DNA of 64,000 bases from Roseovarius marisflavi (GTDB lineage: Bacteria; Pseudomonadota; Alphaproteobacteria; Rhodobacterales; Rhodobacteraceae): contig NZ_FRBN01000008.1 of the NCBI RefSeq assembly GCF_900142625.1, positions 62,001-126,000 of the forward strand. The letters are read 5' to 3'. The notes beneath the pieces were generated by a model. The model was not told the origin of the DNA. It saw only the letters and a program-made list of their open reading frames with translations, and did no database searches. Shown here one piece after another: positions 38,841 to 48,445 of this stretch; position 1 is the first letter of the stretch, and the number at the start of each line of letters is the position of its first letter. Made by a program: the position numbers and the translations under genes.

Positions 38841-39604
38841 CCCAGTTTCTTGAAGTTGATAATTTGACAATGCGCTTTGGCGGTTTGACGGCGGTTGATG
38901 GGCTTAGTTTCAAGGTGAACCACGGTGAAATCCATGGGCTGATCGGCCCCAACGGCGCGGGCAAGACGACAACCTTCAACATGATTTCCGGCTTTTACAA
39001 GCCAACCGAAGGCCAGGTAAGGCTTCGGGGCGAGGATATTTCTGGCCTCAAGATGCACGAGGTCGCGCGTCGTGGCGTGGTGCGCACGTTTCAGCATTCG
39101 ACACTTTTTGCCGAGTTGTCGGTGTTGGATAACGCCCTGGTTGGTACCCATATGCCGTTTCGCCCAAACATCTTTGCCGCCATCATGGGATGGGACAAAG
39201 AGGATCGGAGGGGGGCCGAGGCGCGCGCGCTTGAGGCGCTTGAATTCTTTGGGTTGCTGCACCTGAAAGACAATCTTGCCGGCGACCTGAGCCACGGCCA
39301 TCAACGCGCCCTTGGCATGGCCGTCGCCTATGCCAGCCACCCCGACGTGATGCTTCTGGATGAACCGTTTACCGGCATGAACCCGGAAGAGACCCGCCAG
39401 ATGATGGGGTTGATGCGCAAGCTGCGCGATGACGGCATTACGATCCTGCTTGTTGAACATGACATGCAGGCGATCATGGGCCTTTGCGACACGATCACCT
39501 GCATGAGCTTTGGCAAGTTCCTCGCCGAAGGCGGTCCCGAAGAAATCCGCAATCATCCCGCCGTGATCGAAGCCTATCTTGGGGGTGCGCGCCATGTTGC
39601 TTGA
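38837..39604 (+). CDS. Branched-chain-type ABC transporter ATP-binding protein 1 (LivG family)
   Basis: A 255-residue ATPase. Walker A GPNGAGKTT is near residues 37-45 and Walker B VMLLDEPFTGMNPEE is in the second half. The ABC signature is atypical: LSHGHQRAL in place of LSGGQ, a variant seen in some urea/amide-type LivG proteins. It overlaps both neighbours by a few bases. Confidence 0.87.
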   Translation: MTQFLEVDNLTMRFGGLTAVDGLSFKVNHGEIHGLIGPNGAGKTTTFNMISGFYKPTEGQVRLRGEDISGLKMHEVARRGVVRTFQHSTLFAELSVLDNALVGTHMPFRPNIFAAIMGWDKEDRRGAEARALEALEFFGLLHLKDNLAGDLSHGHQRALGMAVAYASHPDVMLLDEPFTGMNPEETRQMMGLMRKLRDDGITILLVEHDMQAIMGLCDTITCMSFGKFLAEGGPEEIRNHPAVIEAYLGGARHVA

Positions 39605-40301
39605 GATGAAGGACGTTTCGGTCAGCTATGGCAAAGTATCCGCCGTGCGAAACCTGTCCCTGAACGTGCCCGAAGGCGGGATTGTCACCATCATCGGCGG
39701 CAATGGCGCGGGCAAGACAAGCACCCTGCGCGCGATGTCGGGCATGGTGCCGCTGGTCGGTGGTGAGATCTCGTTCAGGGGCGAGCGCATCGACGGTCTG
39801 ACCTCGGACAAGATCGTTGCAAAGGGCATCGCGCATGTCCCTGAGGGGCGGCGCATTTTCCCGGACATGACCGTCGAGGAAAACCTGCGCACCGGCGCCT
39901 TTCTGCGTCGCGACAAGGCTGCCGTCGAGACCGACCTGGAATCGGTGTTCACGCGCTTTCCGCGCCTCAAGGAACGCCGCCGCCAGATGGCCAAGACCAT
40001 GTCGGGTGGCGAACAACAGATGCTGGCGATTGGCCGGGCCCTGATGAGCGCGCCCAAGCTGTTGTTGATGGACGAGCCGTCAATGGGGCTTGCCCCGGTG
40101 ATCGTCGAGGAAATCGCTGTCATCATCGAAGAGATCAACGCCCAGGGCCTATCGGTGGTTCTGGTCGAGCAGAACGCAGAACTGGCGCTTGAACTGGCGG
40201 ACCACGCCTATGTTCTTGAGACAGGCAACCTTGCACTGGAGGGACCAGCAGATGAGTTACACGGAAATGAACATGTTCGTGCCGCGTATCTGGGGATTTG
40301 A
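39594..40301 (+). CDS. Branched-chain-type ABC transporter ATP-binding protein 2 (LivF family)
   Basis: A 235-residue ATPase with Walker A GGNGAGKTS near residues 36-44, MSGGEQQML as signature and LLMDEPSMGLAP as Walker B, all typical of LivF. GGGGGTG precedes the ATG, which lies inside the end of the LivG gene. The 3' end overlaps the next open frame by 50 bases. Confidence 0.87.
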   Translation: MLLEMKDVSVSYGKVSAVRNLSLNVPEGGIVTIIGGNGAGKTSTLRAMSGMVPLVGGEISFRGERIDGLTSDKIVAKGIAHVPEGRRIFPDMTVEENLRTGAFLRRDKAAVETDLESVFTRFPRLKERRRQMAKTMSGGEQQMLAIGRALMSAPKLLLMDEPSMGLAPVIVEEIAVIIEEINAQGLSVVLVEQNAELALELADHAYVLETGNLALEGPADELHGNEHVRAAYLGI

Positions 40302-40866
40302 TCTTGGCTCGACCCAGGCAAAGGTCGCCCGCCAGGCTGGCTGGACCCGCGCCGATATCCTTTGGGAAGGGTTGATGGAGGCCGCGAATACCGCCTGGCT
40401 CAAAGGCGATCAGAAAGCTGCGGCAAAGATGTTTCGTCGTGCCTTTTGGGTCGCCAGGCTGGCCTTTGCGCGCAACGATCTGCGGCAAGCCACGGTCCAG
40501 CTGAACCTGGGCATTTTGGCTCGGAAAACCGGGCAGAGCGAAAAAGCACAGGGCTATCTCAAAAAAGCCGCCCACCATTGGGACACTCATGCCGGGGCAA
40601 ACATTGCAGCGATGCAAATTGCGCCGCGTGCACGCAGTTCACTGTTTCACCTTCGGATGGAGGCTTTGCACCGGGACACCTACCACGACAACTTCCGGGC
40701 GCGCGTGGGTAAGATCGCAGACGAAATTCGCAGCGCCATTGACAACCTTCAGCGGGATCAGGCCGTCGGTTGCCGCCTTTATGCCCGTTGGCTTGGCGAG
40801 CGGCCGAACGTCTATGATGATACCCGAAAGGTTCTGGGGGCATGCTTGCTGGTATTGGACCCCTAG
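40252..40866 (+). CDS. TPR-like helical-repeat protein at the end of the transporter operon
   Basis: About 204 residues, soluble and mostly helical, with repeat-like A/W/L patterns (LWEGLMEAANTAWLKGDQKAAAKMF, ATVQLNLGILARKTGQSEKAQGYLKKAAHHW) resembling tetratricopeptide repeats. No signal peptide or transmembrane helix. Start placed at the ATG with GGAGGG about nine bases upstream, although the gene still begins 50 bases before the LivF stop. It has no clear transport or enzyme role; TPR proteins usually mediate protein contacts. Confidence 0.68.
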   Translation: MSYTEMNMFVPRIWGFDLGSTQAKVARQAGWTRADILWEGLMEAANTAWLKGDQKAAAKMFRRAFWVARLAFARNDLRQATVQLNLGILARKTGQSEKAQGYLKKAAHHWDTHAGANIAAMQIAPRARSSLFHLRMEALHRDTYHDNFRARVGKIADEIRSAIDNLQRDQAVGCRLYARWLGERPNVYDDTRKVLGACLLVLDP

Positions 40867-40935
40867 GCGCGTAAAAGGCAATCAGCCCGATTTTTGCGCC
40901 CGGATCGTCATGCCAGATTGCGCTTGAAATAAGTC

Positions 40936-40947
40936 CAGTCTAGACTG
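40936..40947. promoter_or_regulatory. Perfect palindrome just upstream of the tauR-like start
   Basis: CAGTCTAGACTG is a 12-base perfect palindrome ending five bases before the ATG of the MocR regulator, and GTCCAG directly before it repeats the CTGGAC word in reverse. MocR regulators such as TauR recognise CTGGAC-type sites, so this may be an autoregulatory operator. Confidence 0.42.
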
Positions 40948-40952
40948 TCAGC

Positions 40953-42437
40953 ATGGCAATCCCGGTCGAAACCTTTTTCCTTGCTCCCGACGCACAGGGC
41001 ACCCTGCAGGCGCAGATCCAGCAGATGATCGCGCAGGGCATTCTGTCGGGCCGGTTTCGCAAGGGCGAAAAGCTTCCATCCTCGCGCAAACTGGCCGGCC
41101 ATCTCGGGGTGAGCCGAATCACCGTGACGCTGGCGCTGACCGAATTGCAGGCCAACGATTACCTCGAGGCGCGGGATCGCTCGGGCTATTTCGTGTCGCA
41201 GAACGCGCCGGAACCGCCCGCCTTTGGTGCCCCGGGCCCGGCACGCGATACGATTGACTGGTCACGTGCGCTTGGCCGTCGCTTTACCGGTGGCGACACC
41301 CCGGAAAAGCCCCAGAACTGGGCGAGCTATCCCTATCCCTTCATCTATGGCCAGACCGACCCCTCGCTGTTTGATCATGCCAACTGGCGCCACTGTGCGC
41401 TTCAGGCCCTGGGCCAGAAGGATTTTCAATCGCTGACCTCGGATTACTATGATCAGGACGATCCCAAGCTGATCGAATTCATCGCCCGCCATACCCTTCC
41501 GCGGCGCGGGATACTGGCGCAATCGGATGAAATTCTTGTCACGATGGGGGCACAGAACGCGCTTTGGCTCACGGCACAGGTTCTTTTGACCCAGCGGCGC
41601 ACGGCGGTGATCGAGAACCCGTGCTACCACGCTCTGCGCGATATTCTGGTGCAATCGCGCTGTCATCTTACGCCGATTGATGTGGATCGCGACGGCCTGC
41701 CGCCCGAGGCGTTGCCGGATCATGCCGATGTGATCTTCACCACGCCAAGCCATCAGGCCCCGACCAATGCCACCATGCCGCTTGCGCGGCGCAAGGCGCT
41801 TTTGGCCAAGGCAGCGGCGATGGATGCGCTTATTGTCGAGGATGATTACGAGTTTGAAATCTCGTTCCTGCGCGCACCCCTACCAGCTCTTAAATCGCTC
41901 GATTCCGAAGGACGTGTGATTTATGTCGGCAGCTTTTCCAAGTCGATCTTTCCGGGTTTGCGGCTTGGCTATCTGGTGGGGTCCAAATCCTTTATCCGCG
42001 AATGCCGTGCCCTGCGGGCGAGCGTGCTGCGCCATCCGCCGGGCCATATCCAACGCACGGCGGCCTATTTTCTGTCGCTTGGCCATTACGACAGCCTTGT
42101 GCGCCGTATGGGTCAGGTGTTCACCAAGCGCCGTCACGCGATGGAGACCGCCCTTGCCGATCACGGCCTTGGCGTGGCCGGGCGCGGGGTGTTTGGCGGA
42201 TCGTCGATCTGGATGCGCGCCCCCGAGGATGTGGATATAACCGAAGTCGAACCGCGCCTGCGTGACGTCGGCGTGCTGATCGAGCCGGGCCATCCGTTTT
42301 TTTATGGCACCAATCGTCCGCGCAATTACTACCGTCTGGCCTATTCCTCGGTCCCCGCAGAGCGCATTGCGCCGGGGATTCAGCGATTGGCGAGGGAATT
42401 GGAGAATGCACGCGGTACCGGTACGGATCGTGGATAA
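40953..42437 (+). CDS. tauR: MocR/GntR regulator with aminotransferase domain (TauR-like)
   Basis: A 494-residue regulator. Residues 1-80 form a GntR winged helix (LPSSRKLAGHLGVSRITVTLALTEL). The rest is a fold type I PLP-binding domain with the Schiff-base Lys near residue 330 in GSFSKSIFPGLRLGYL and DDYEFE upstream. TauR proteins bind taurine-derived PLP adducts and activate taurine and xsc genes. Position right before xsc supports this, though no taurine transport or dehydrogenase genes are in the window. The start lacks a clear ribosome binding site. Confidence 0.8.
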   Translation: MAIPVETFFLAPDAQGTLQAQIQQMIAQGILSGRFRKGEKLPSSRKLAGHLGVSRITVTLALTELQANDYLEARDRSGYFVSQNAPEPPAFGAPGPARDTIDWSRALGRRFTGGDTPEKPQNWASYPYPFIYGQTDPSLFDHANWRHCALQALGQKDFQSLTSDYYDQDDPKLIEFIARHTLPRRGILAQSDEILVTMGAQNALWLTAQVLLTQRRTAVIENPCYHALRDILVQSRCHLTPIDVDRDGLPPEALPDHADVIFTTPSHQAPTNATMPLARRKALLAKAAAMDALIVEDDYEFEISFLRAPLPALKSLDSEGRVIYVGSFSKSIFPGLRLGYLVGSKSFIRECRALRASVLRHPPGHIQRTAAYFLSLGHYDSLVRRMGQVFTKRRHAMETALADHGLGVAGRGVFGGSSIWMRAPEDVDITEVEPRLRDVGVLIEPGHPFFYGTNRPRNYYRLAYSSVPAERIAPGIQRLARELENARGTGTDRG

Positions 42438-42669
42438 TCACCCGAAAATCTCGCGAAATAAACGGCTTGACCGCACAATCACCGCAAGTTTGACCCCATT
42501 CAAACCTTTCTTGCTATTCATTATTGAGATCGGTATTCTCATTTTCCAAGACGTCTGGATATACTCTCGGACCCTTTCTGGCCCTAGAAGCCCGGGCTTC
42601 CGGGGGTTAGTTTCAGCCCAGATTTCCCCTTCAGGTGCCGTTCAGCACCGCGACCCAAGGATGTAGCCC
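42438..42669 (+). promoter_or_regulatory. Control region upstream of xsc
   Basis: A 232-base AT-richer gap with no gene. Two loosely similar words, CTGGAT (42555-42560) and TCGGAC (42567-42572), are 12 bases apart start to start and resemble degenerate CTGGAC half-sites for TauR. AAGGA lies nine bases before the xsc ATG. No clear -35/-10 pair could be fixed. Confidence 0.4.
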
Positions 42670-44445
42670 ATGAAAATGACCACCGAAGAAGCCTTTGTAA
42701 AAACCTTGCAAATGCACGGCATCCAGCATGCCTTTGGCATTATCGGATCGGCGATGATGCCAATCTCTGACATTTTCCCGAAAGCGGGCATCACGTTCTG
42801 GGATTGCGCCCATGAAGGCAGCGCCGGCATGATGTCTGACGGCTACACCCGCGTCACCGGCAAGATGTCGATGATGATCGCCCAGAACGGCCCCGGCATC
42901 ACCAACTTTGTCACCGCCGTGAAAACCGCCTATTGGAACCACACCCCGCTGTTGCTGGTGACCCCGCAGGCCGCCAACAAGACCATCGGTCAGGGTGGCT
43001 TTCAGGAAATGGAACAGATGAACCTGTTCGCCGATTGCGTCGCCTACCAGGAAGAGGTGCGCGACCCGACCCGCATCGCCGAGACCCTGAACCGCGTAAT
43101 CATGCAGGCCAAGCGCGCCAGCGGCCCGGCCCAGATCAACATCCCGCGCGACTTCTGGACGCAGGTGATTGATATCGAACTTCCGGCGATTGTCGAATTC
43201 GAACGCCCCGCTGGCGGCGACATGGCCCTTGCGCAGGCCGCAGAGCTTTTGAGCACCGCCAAGTTCCCGGTGATCCTGAACGGTGCCGGCGTGGTTCTGG
43301 CCGGTGGTATCGACGCCTCGCGCGAGTTGGCCGAGCGTCTCGATGCGCCGGTTTGCGTTGGCTATCAGCACAACGATGCCTTCCCCGGCGCGCACCCGCT
43401 TTTTGCCGGGCCTCTGGGCTATAACGGATCCAAGGCCGGGATGGAGCTTATTTCCAACGCTGACGTGGTTCTGTGCCTCGGCACCCGCCTGAACCCGTTT
43501 TCGACCCTGCCGGGCTATGGCATTGATTACTGGCCCAAAGACGCGAAAATCATCCAGGTCGATATCAACGCCGACCGCATCGGCCTGACCAAGAAGGTCA
43601 CTGTTGGCATCGTTGGCGATGCCAAGAAAGTTGCAACCTCGATCCTTGCAAAACTGTCGGACACTGCCGGTGACGCAGGTCGCGCAGACCGCAAGGCCCT
43701 TATTGCCAAGACCAAATCCACCTGGGCACAGCAACTGTCGAGCATGGACCACGAAGAAGACGATCCCGGCACCAACTGGAACCAGCGCGCCCGCGCCGAC
43801 AAGCCCGACTGGATGAGCCCGCGCATGGCCTGGCGCGCGATTCAATCCGCTTTGCCGCGCGAAGCGATCATCAGTTCGGACATCGGCAACAACTGTGCCA
43901 TCGGCAACGCCTACCCAAGCTTTGATCAGGGCCGCAAATACCTTGCGCCGGGTCTGTTCGGTCCCTGTGGCTATGGCCTCCCGGCGATTGTCGGTGCCAA
44001 GATCGGCCAGCCCGATGTGCCGGTTGTCGGCTTTGCCGGTGATGGTGCCTTTGGTATCGCTGTGAACGAGCTTACCGCGATTGGTCGTGGCGAATGGCCC
44101 GCCATCACGCAGGTCGTGTTCCGCAACTATCAATGGGGGGCCGAAAAGCGCAACTCGACCCTGTGGTTTGACGACAACTTTGTCGGCACCGAACTTGATA
44201 CACAGGTGTCTTATGCCGGAATTGCCCAGGCCTGTGGCCTGAAAGGTGTGGTTGCGCGCACCATGGAAGAACTGACCGCCGCCCTTAACCAGGCGATCAA
44301 GGATCAGATGGAAAACGGCAAGACCACCCTGATCGAGGCGATGATCAATCAGGAACTTGGTGATCCCTTCCGCCGTGACGCGATGAAGAAGCCGGTTGCA
44401 GTTGCCGGGATCGACCCCGCCGACATGCGCCCCCAGCAAGTCTGA
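42670..44445 (+). CDS. xsc: Sulfoacetaldehyde acetyltransferase (Xsc)
   Basis: Thiamine-diphosphate enzyme that turns sulfoacetaldehyde and phosphate into acetyl phosphate and sulfite. It is 591 residues, the normal size, with the TPP-enzyme three-domain layout: N-terminal PYR domain (HGIQHAFGIIGSAMMPISD, the DCAHEGSAG segment with its key Glu), a central domain, and the C-terminal PP domain with GDGAFGIAVNEL and a later Asn in FRNYQWG. The xsc-pta-soeABC order that follows gives the complete route from sulfoacetaldehyde to acetyl-CoA and sulfate. Confidence 0.93.
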   Translation: MKMTTEEAFVKTLQMHGIQHAFGIIGSAMMPISDIFPKAGITFWDCAHEGSAGMMSDGYTRVTGKMSMMIAQNGPGITNFVTAVKTAYWNHTPLLLVTPQAANKTIGQGGFQEMEQMNLFADCVAYQEEVRDPTRIAETLNRVIMQAKRASGPAQINIPRDFWTQVIDIELPAIVEFERPAGGDMALAQAAELLSTAKFPVILNGAGVVLAGGIDASRELAERLDAPVCVGYQHNDAFPGAHPLFAGPLGYNGSKAGMELISNADVVLCLGTRLNPFSTLPGYGIDYWPKDAKIIQVDINADRIGLTKKVTVGIVGDAKKVATSILAKLSDTAGDAGRADRKALIAKTKSTWAQQLSSMDHEEDDPGTNWNQRARADKPDWMSPRMAWRAIQSALPREAIISSDIGNNCAIGNAYPSFDQGRKYLAPGLFGPCGYGLPAIVGAKIGQPDVPVVGFAGDGAFGIAVNELTAIGRGEWPAITQVVFRNYQWGAEKRNSTLWFDDNFVGTELDTQVSYAGIAQACGLKGVVARTMEELTAALNQAIKDQMENGKTTLIEAMINQELGDPFRRDAMKKPVAVAGIDPADMRPQQV

Positions 44446-44467
44446 TAGGGAGGGCGGGCCGGAGCCA

Positions 44468-45481
44468 ATGACAAAAGCACCCCTTGATCTGTTGCTGTCA
44501 GAGGCACCGGCCACCCGCCCCACCATTTCCTTGAGCGAAGGCAGTGATCCCCGCGTTGTCGCGGGGGCGCTTGCCGCCCGCGATGCCGGGATCGCCGATC
44601 TGATCCTTGTCGGCAGCGGCGATGCCGTTACCGCAGAATTACAGGCCCAAGGTGCGAGTGCGGGCGACGGGATCGCCATTCATGATCCCGCCACCTCGCC
44701 GCTGACCGCCGATTTTGCCGCGGCCTTTCATGCGCTGCGCCGCCATAAGGGCGTCGATGAAGACGCGGCGCGCAAGGCCGTTGAAACTCCGCTGATCTAT
44801 GCCGCCATGCTGGTGCGCGAAGGCCATGCCGACGGCACCGTCGGCGGCGCTGTTGCCACCACATCGGATGTGGTTCGCACCAACCTTCAGGTGATCGGCA
44901 AGGTGCCTGACGCCGCCATGGTCTCAAGCTTTTTCCTGATGTATCCGCCGCAAAACGCCGGTGGCGATGCCCGCGCTATGCTCTATTCCGATTGTGGACT
45001 GGTGATTGATCCGACCTCTGACGAGCTGGCCGGAATCGCCGCCGCCTCTGCTGCCTCATGTCGCGCCCTTTTACAGCAAGAGCCGAAAATCGCCATGCTG
45101 TCATTTTCCACAAAGGGCAGCGCGCGCCACGAGATGGTCACCAAAGTCACTAGGGCACTGGAACGACTGAATGCCGATCACCCCGATCTTGAGGCCGACG
45201 GCGAATTGCAATTCGACACTGCCTTTGTGCCTGCCATCGCCGCCAGCAAAGCGCCCGGATCAAACGTTGCCGGTCAGGCAAATGTCATGATTTTCCCCAA
45301 CCTCGATGCGGGCAACATCGCCTATAAGATCACCCAGCGTCTGGGGGGCTATACCGCCATCGGCCCGATCCTTCAGGGCCTTGCCAAACCCGCCAATGAT
45401 CTTTCGCGCGGCTGTGTCGTCAATGACGTGACCCAAATGATTGCCGTCACCGCTCTTCAGGCACTGGCCATGCAGGGCTAG
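44468..45481 (+). CDS. pta: Phosphate acetyltransferase (Pta)
   Basis: Converts the acetyl phosphate made by Xsc to acetyl-CoA. About 337 residues, the single-domain Pta size of alphaproteobacteria. Motifs such as FSTKGSARHEMVTKVTRALE, FDTAFVPAIAASKAPGS and NVMIFPNLDAGNIAYK-like ANVMIFPNLDAGNIAYK are characteristic. Start at MTKAPLD, with GGAG four bases before it; a longer open frame begins inside xsc. It follows xsc after 22 bases, so probably co-transcribed. Confidence 0.9.
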   Translation: MTKAPLDLLLSEAPATRPTISLSEGSDPRVVAGALAARDAGIADLILVGSGDAVTAELQAQGASAGDGIAIHDPATSPLTADFAAAFHALRRHKGVDEDAARKAVETPLIYAAMLVREGHADGTVGGAVATTSDVVRTNLQVIGKVPDAAMVSSFFLMYPPQNAGGDARAMLYSDCGLVIDPTSDELAGIAAASAASCRALLQQEPKIAMLSFSTKGSARHEMVTKVTRALERLNADHPDLEADGELQFDTAFVPAIAASKAPGSNVAGQANVMIFPNLDAGNIAYKITQRLGGYTAIGPILQGLAKPANDLSRGCVVNDVTQMIAVTALQALAMQG

Positions 45482-45608
45482 CGGAATATCATCGGGTGAA
45501 TTTCGGTTTTTCCGGGACATGTGTTCGGAAAAGCCAAACAAATGAGAAAACGGTCGCGGCGGCGCAGAAACTGCCTTAGCGTGAAGGCCGCAAGAACAGG
45601 GATTTCGT

Positions 45609-48434
45609 ATGACCCATCACCAGCCAACGATTGATACCTCGCCGAAAGTGTCGGACGAGGTGCGCAAGACCACCTGTTACATGTGCGCCTGCCGCTGCGG
45701 CATCAATGTGCACCTCAAGGGCGGCAAAGTCGCCTATATCGAGGGCAACCGCGACCACCCGGTCAACAAGGGTGTGCTCTGTGCCAAGGGCTCTGCTGGC
45801 ATCATGCAGGTCAACGCCCCCTCGCGCCTGCGCGCACCTCTGAAGCGCGTGGGGCCGCGCGGCTCTGGCGAATACGAGGAAATAAGCTGGAACGAGGCGC
45901 TTGAAATGGCGACTGGCTGGCTTGCGCCGATCCGCAAAAAACACCCTGAAAAGCTGGCGTTCTTCACCGGGCGCGATCAAAGCCAGAGCTTTACAAGCCT
46001 CTGGGCGCAGAGCTTTGGCACGCCGAACTATGCCGCGCATGGCGGCTTTTGCTCGGTCAACATGGCCGCTGCGGGCATCTACACCATGGGCGGCGCGTTC
46101 TGGGAATTCGGTCAGCCCGATTGGGATCACACCAAGCTTTTCATGATTTTCGGTGTCGCCGAAGATCACGACAGCAACCCGATCAAGATGGGCATCGGCA
46201 AGATCAAGGCGCGCGGCGCCAGGGTTATCGGCGTCAACCCGATCCGCTCCGGCTATAACGCCGTGGCCGATGATTGGGTCGGGATCACACCGGGCACCGA
46301 TGGTCTTTTCATTCTGTCGCTGGTGCATGTGCTGATCAGCGCGGGCAAGATCGACCTTGATTACCTGTCGCGCTATACCAATGCGCCGGTGCTTCTGAAC
46401 GGGGATGAAACCTCGCCCGAATTCGGCCTGTTCCTGCGCGATGATGATGGCAAACCGCTGGTGATTGATCGCAACACCGGCAAGCTTGCGGCGTTCGACA
46501 CGCCCGGCATCCGCCCTGATTTGCATGCCACGCACCGTGCGGCGGGCGTCACCCATCGCCCCGTCATGCATCACATGGCCGAACGTTACCTTGATCCGCA
46601 ATACGCCCCCGAGGCGGTCGCCGAACGGTGTGGCATCACGCCCGAGAAAATCCACCGCATCGCCGCCGAGATCGCCCGCGTCGCCTTTGACGAGGCGATC
46701 ACGCTTGATCATGAATGGACCGATTTCCGCGGCGAAAAGCACGCGACCATGACCGGTCGCCCGGTCAGCTTTCACGCCATGCGCGGAATCTCGGCCCACT
46801 CGAACGGGTTTCAGACCTGCCGTGCGCTGCATGTGCTGCAAATCCTTCTCGGCACGGTCGAGGTGCCCGGCGGTTTCCGCTTCAAGCCGCCCTATCCCAA
46901 ACCGGTCAGCGCCCACCCCAAACCGCATTGCAAGGTCAAGCCCGGCGCGCCGCTTGACGGGCCGCATCTTGGCTATGCGCAGGGGCCGGATGATCTATGC
47001 CTGAAAGACGACGGAAGCGCCGCGCGCATCGACAAGGCCTATACCTGGGAAAACCCGATGTCGGCGCATGGTCTGATGCATATGGTGATTTCCAACGCCC
47101 ATGCCGGCGATCCCTACAAGATCGACACGCTGTTCATGTATATGGCCAATATGTCGTGGAACTCGTCGATGAACACCGGCGGCGTGATCAAGATGCTGAC
47201 CGATACCGACGAGAATGGCGATTACGTGATCCCGCGCATTATCTATTCGGATGCGTATAGTTCGGAGATGGTCGCCTATGCCGACCTGATCCTGCCCGAC
47301 ACCACCTACCTTGAACGCCACGATTGCATCTCGCTGCTGGATCGCCCGATCTGCGAGGCCGACGCCGCCGCCGACGCGATCCGCTGGCCGGTGATCGAAC
47401 CCGACCGCAATGTGCGCGGGTTCCAGTCGGTGCTCTGCGATCTTGGCGCGCGGCTTGGCCTGCCCGCCTTCACAAACGCCGATGGCGGCCAGAAATACGC
47501 CGATTATGCCGATTACATCACCAGCCACGAACGCCGCCCCGGCATCGGCCCGCTCGCCGGTTTTCGCGGCGCTGCGGGGGATGAAGCCGGTCGCGGCGCG
47601 CCCAACCCCGATCAGCTGGACCGCTATATCGAAAACGGCGGCTTTTTCGTCAATCACATCCCCGAGGGCGCGAATTACTACAAACCCTGGAACACCGCCT
47701 ATCAGGACTGGGCCGTCGGCATGGGCATCTATGACGCGCCCCAGCCCTATATTTTCGACCTCTACGTCGAACCCCTGCGCAAGTTTCAGCTCGCCGCCGA
47801 AGGCCATGGCGAGCGCCAGCCGCCCGAGCATCTGCGAGAGCGGATCAAGGCAACGCTCGACCCGCTGCCGATCTGGTATCCGCCGTTCGAGGATGACCAT
47901 GTCGACACCACCGAGTTCCCGGTGCATGCCCTGACCCAGCGCCCGATGGCAATGTATCACTCCTGGGGAAGCCAGAACGCCTGGCTGCGCCAGATCCATG
48001 GCCATAACCCGCTCTACCTGCCCACCAAACTGTGGGAAAAGAACGGCTTTGCCGACGGCGATTGGGCGCGCGTCACCTCGGCGCATGGCGAGATCACCGT
48101 GCCGGTGGCGCATATGGCGGCGCTCAACGAAAACACCATCTGGACCTGGAACGCGATCGGCAAACGCAAAGGCGCCTGGGCCCTCTCCGAGGACGCGCCA
48201 GAGGCGACCAAAGGCTTCCTGCTCAACCACCTGATCCATGAACTCCTGCCGCCCAAGGGCGATGGCTTGCGCTGGACCAACTCCGACCCGGTCACCGGTC
48301 AGGCCGCCTGGTTCGACCTGCGCGTGAAGGTCGAAAAGACCGATGCCCCGACTGAGAGCCAACCGGCGATGAAACCGCTTAAATCCCCGGTCCCCCAAGG
48401 CCCCGATCACCTCGAATGGAAGGTGGGCAAATGA
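45609..48434 (+). CDS. soeA: Sulfite dehydrogenase, molybdopterin catalytic subunit (SoeA-like)
   Basis: A 941-residue DMSO-reductase-family protein. The N terminus carries a 4Fe-4S site (Cys23-x2-Cys26-x3-Cys30 and a distal Cys in VLCAKG), and the probable Mo-ligating Cys is near residue 148 in GGFCSVN. There is no twin-arginine leader, so the enzyme stays in the cytoplasm, as known for SoeA, unlike periplasmic SorAB/SorT or polysulfide reductases. It sits after xsc-pta, which releases sulfite, and before the iron-sulfur and membrane subunits. Confidence in the family is high; the exact substrate rests on context. Confidence 0.86.
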   Translation: MTHHQPTIDTSPKVSDEVRKTTCYMCACRCGINVHLKGGKVAYIEGNRDHPVNKGVLCAKGSAGIMQVNAPSRLRAPLKRVGPRGSGEYEEISWNEALEMATGWLAPIRKKHPEKLAFFTGRDQSQSFTSLWAQSFGTPNYAAHGGFCSVNMAAAGIYTMGGAFWEFGQPDWDHTKLFMIFGVAEDHDSNPIKMGIGKIKARGARVIGVNPIRSGYNAVADDWVGITPGTDGLFILSLVHVLISAGKIDLDYLSRYTNAPVLLNGDETSPEFGLFLRDDDGKPLVIDRNTGKLAAFDTPGIRPDLHATHRAAGVTHRPVMHHMAERYLDPQYAPEAVAERCGITPEKIHRIAAEIARVAFDEAITLDHEWTDFRGEKHATMTGRPVSFHAMRGISAHSNGFQTCRALHVLQILLGTVEVPGGFRFKPPYPKPVSAHPKPHCKVKPGAPLDGPHLGYAQGPDDLCLKDDGSAARIDKAYTWENPMSAHGLMHMVISNAHAGDPYKIDTLFMYMANMSWNSSMNTGGVIKMLTDTDENGDYVIPRIIYSDAYSSEMVAYADLILPDTTYLERHDCISLLDRPICEADAAADAIRWPVIEPDRNVRGFQSVLCDLGARLGLPAFTNADGGQKYADYADYITSHERRPGIGPLAGFRGAAGDEAGRGAPNPDQLDRYIENGGFFVNHIPEGANYYKPWNTAYQDWAVGMGIYDAPQPYIFDLYVEPLRKFQLAAEGHGERQPPEHLRERIKATLDPLPIWYPPFEDDHVDTTEFPVHALTQRPMAMYHSWGSQNAWLRQIHGHNPLYLPTKLWEKNGFADGDWARVTSAHGEITVPVAHMAALNENTIWTWNAIGKRKGAWALSEDAPEATKGFLLNHLIHELLPPKGDGLRWTNSDPVTGQAAWFDLRVKVEKTDAPTESQPAMKPLKSPVPQGPDHLEWKVGK

Positions 48435-48445
48435 CCGGCTCTACG

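Noticed and set aside
42631..44679. Long minus-strand frame antisense to xsc and the start of pta.
   Set aside because: The plus-strand genes have clear catalytic motifs and ribosome sites; the opposite frame has neither.
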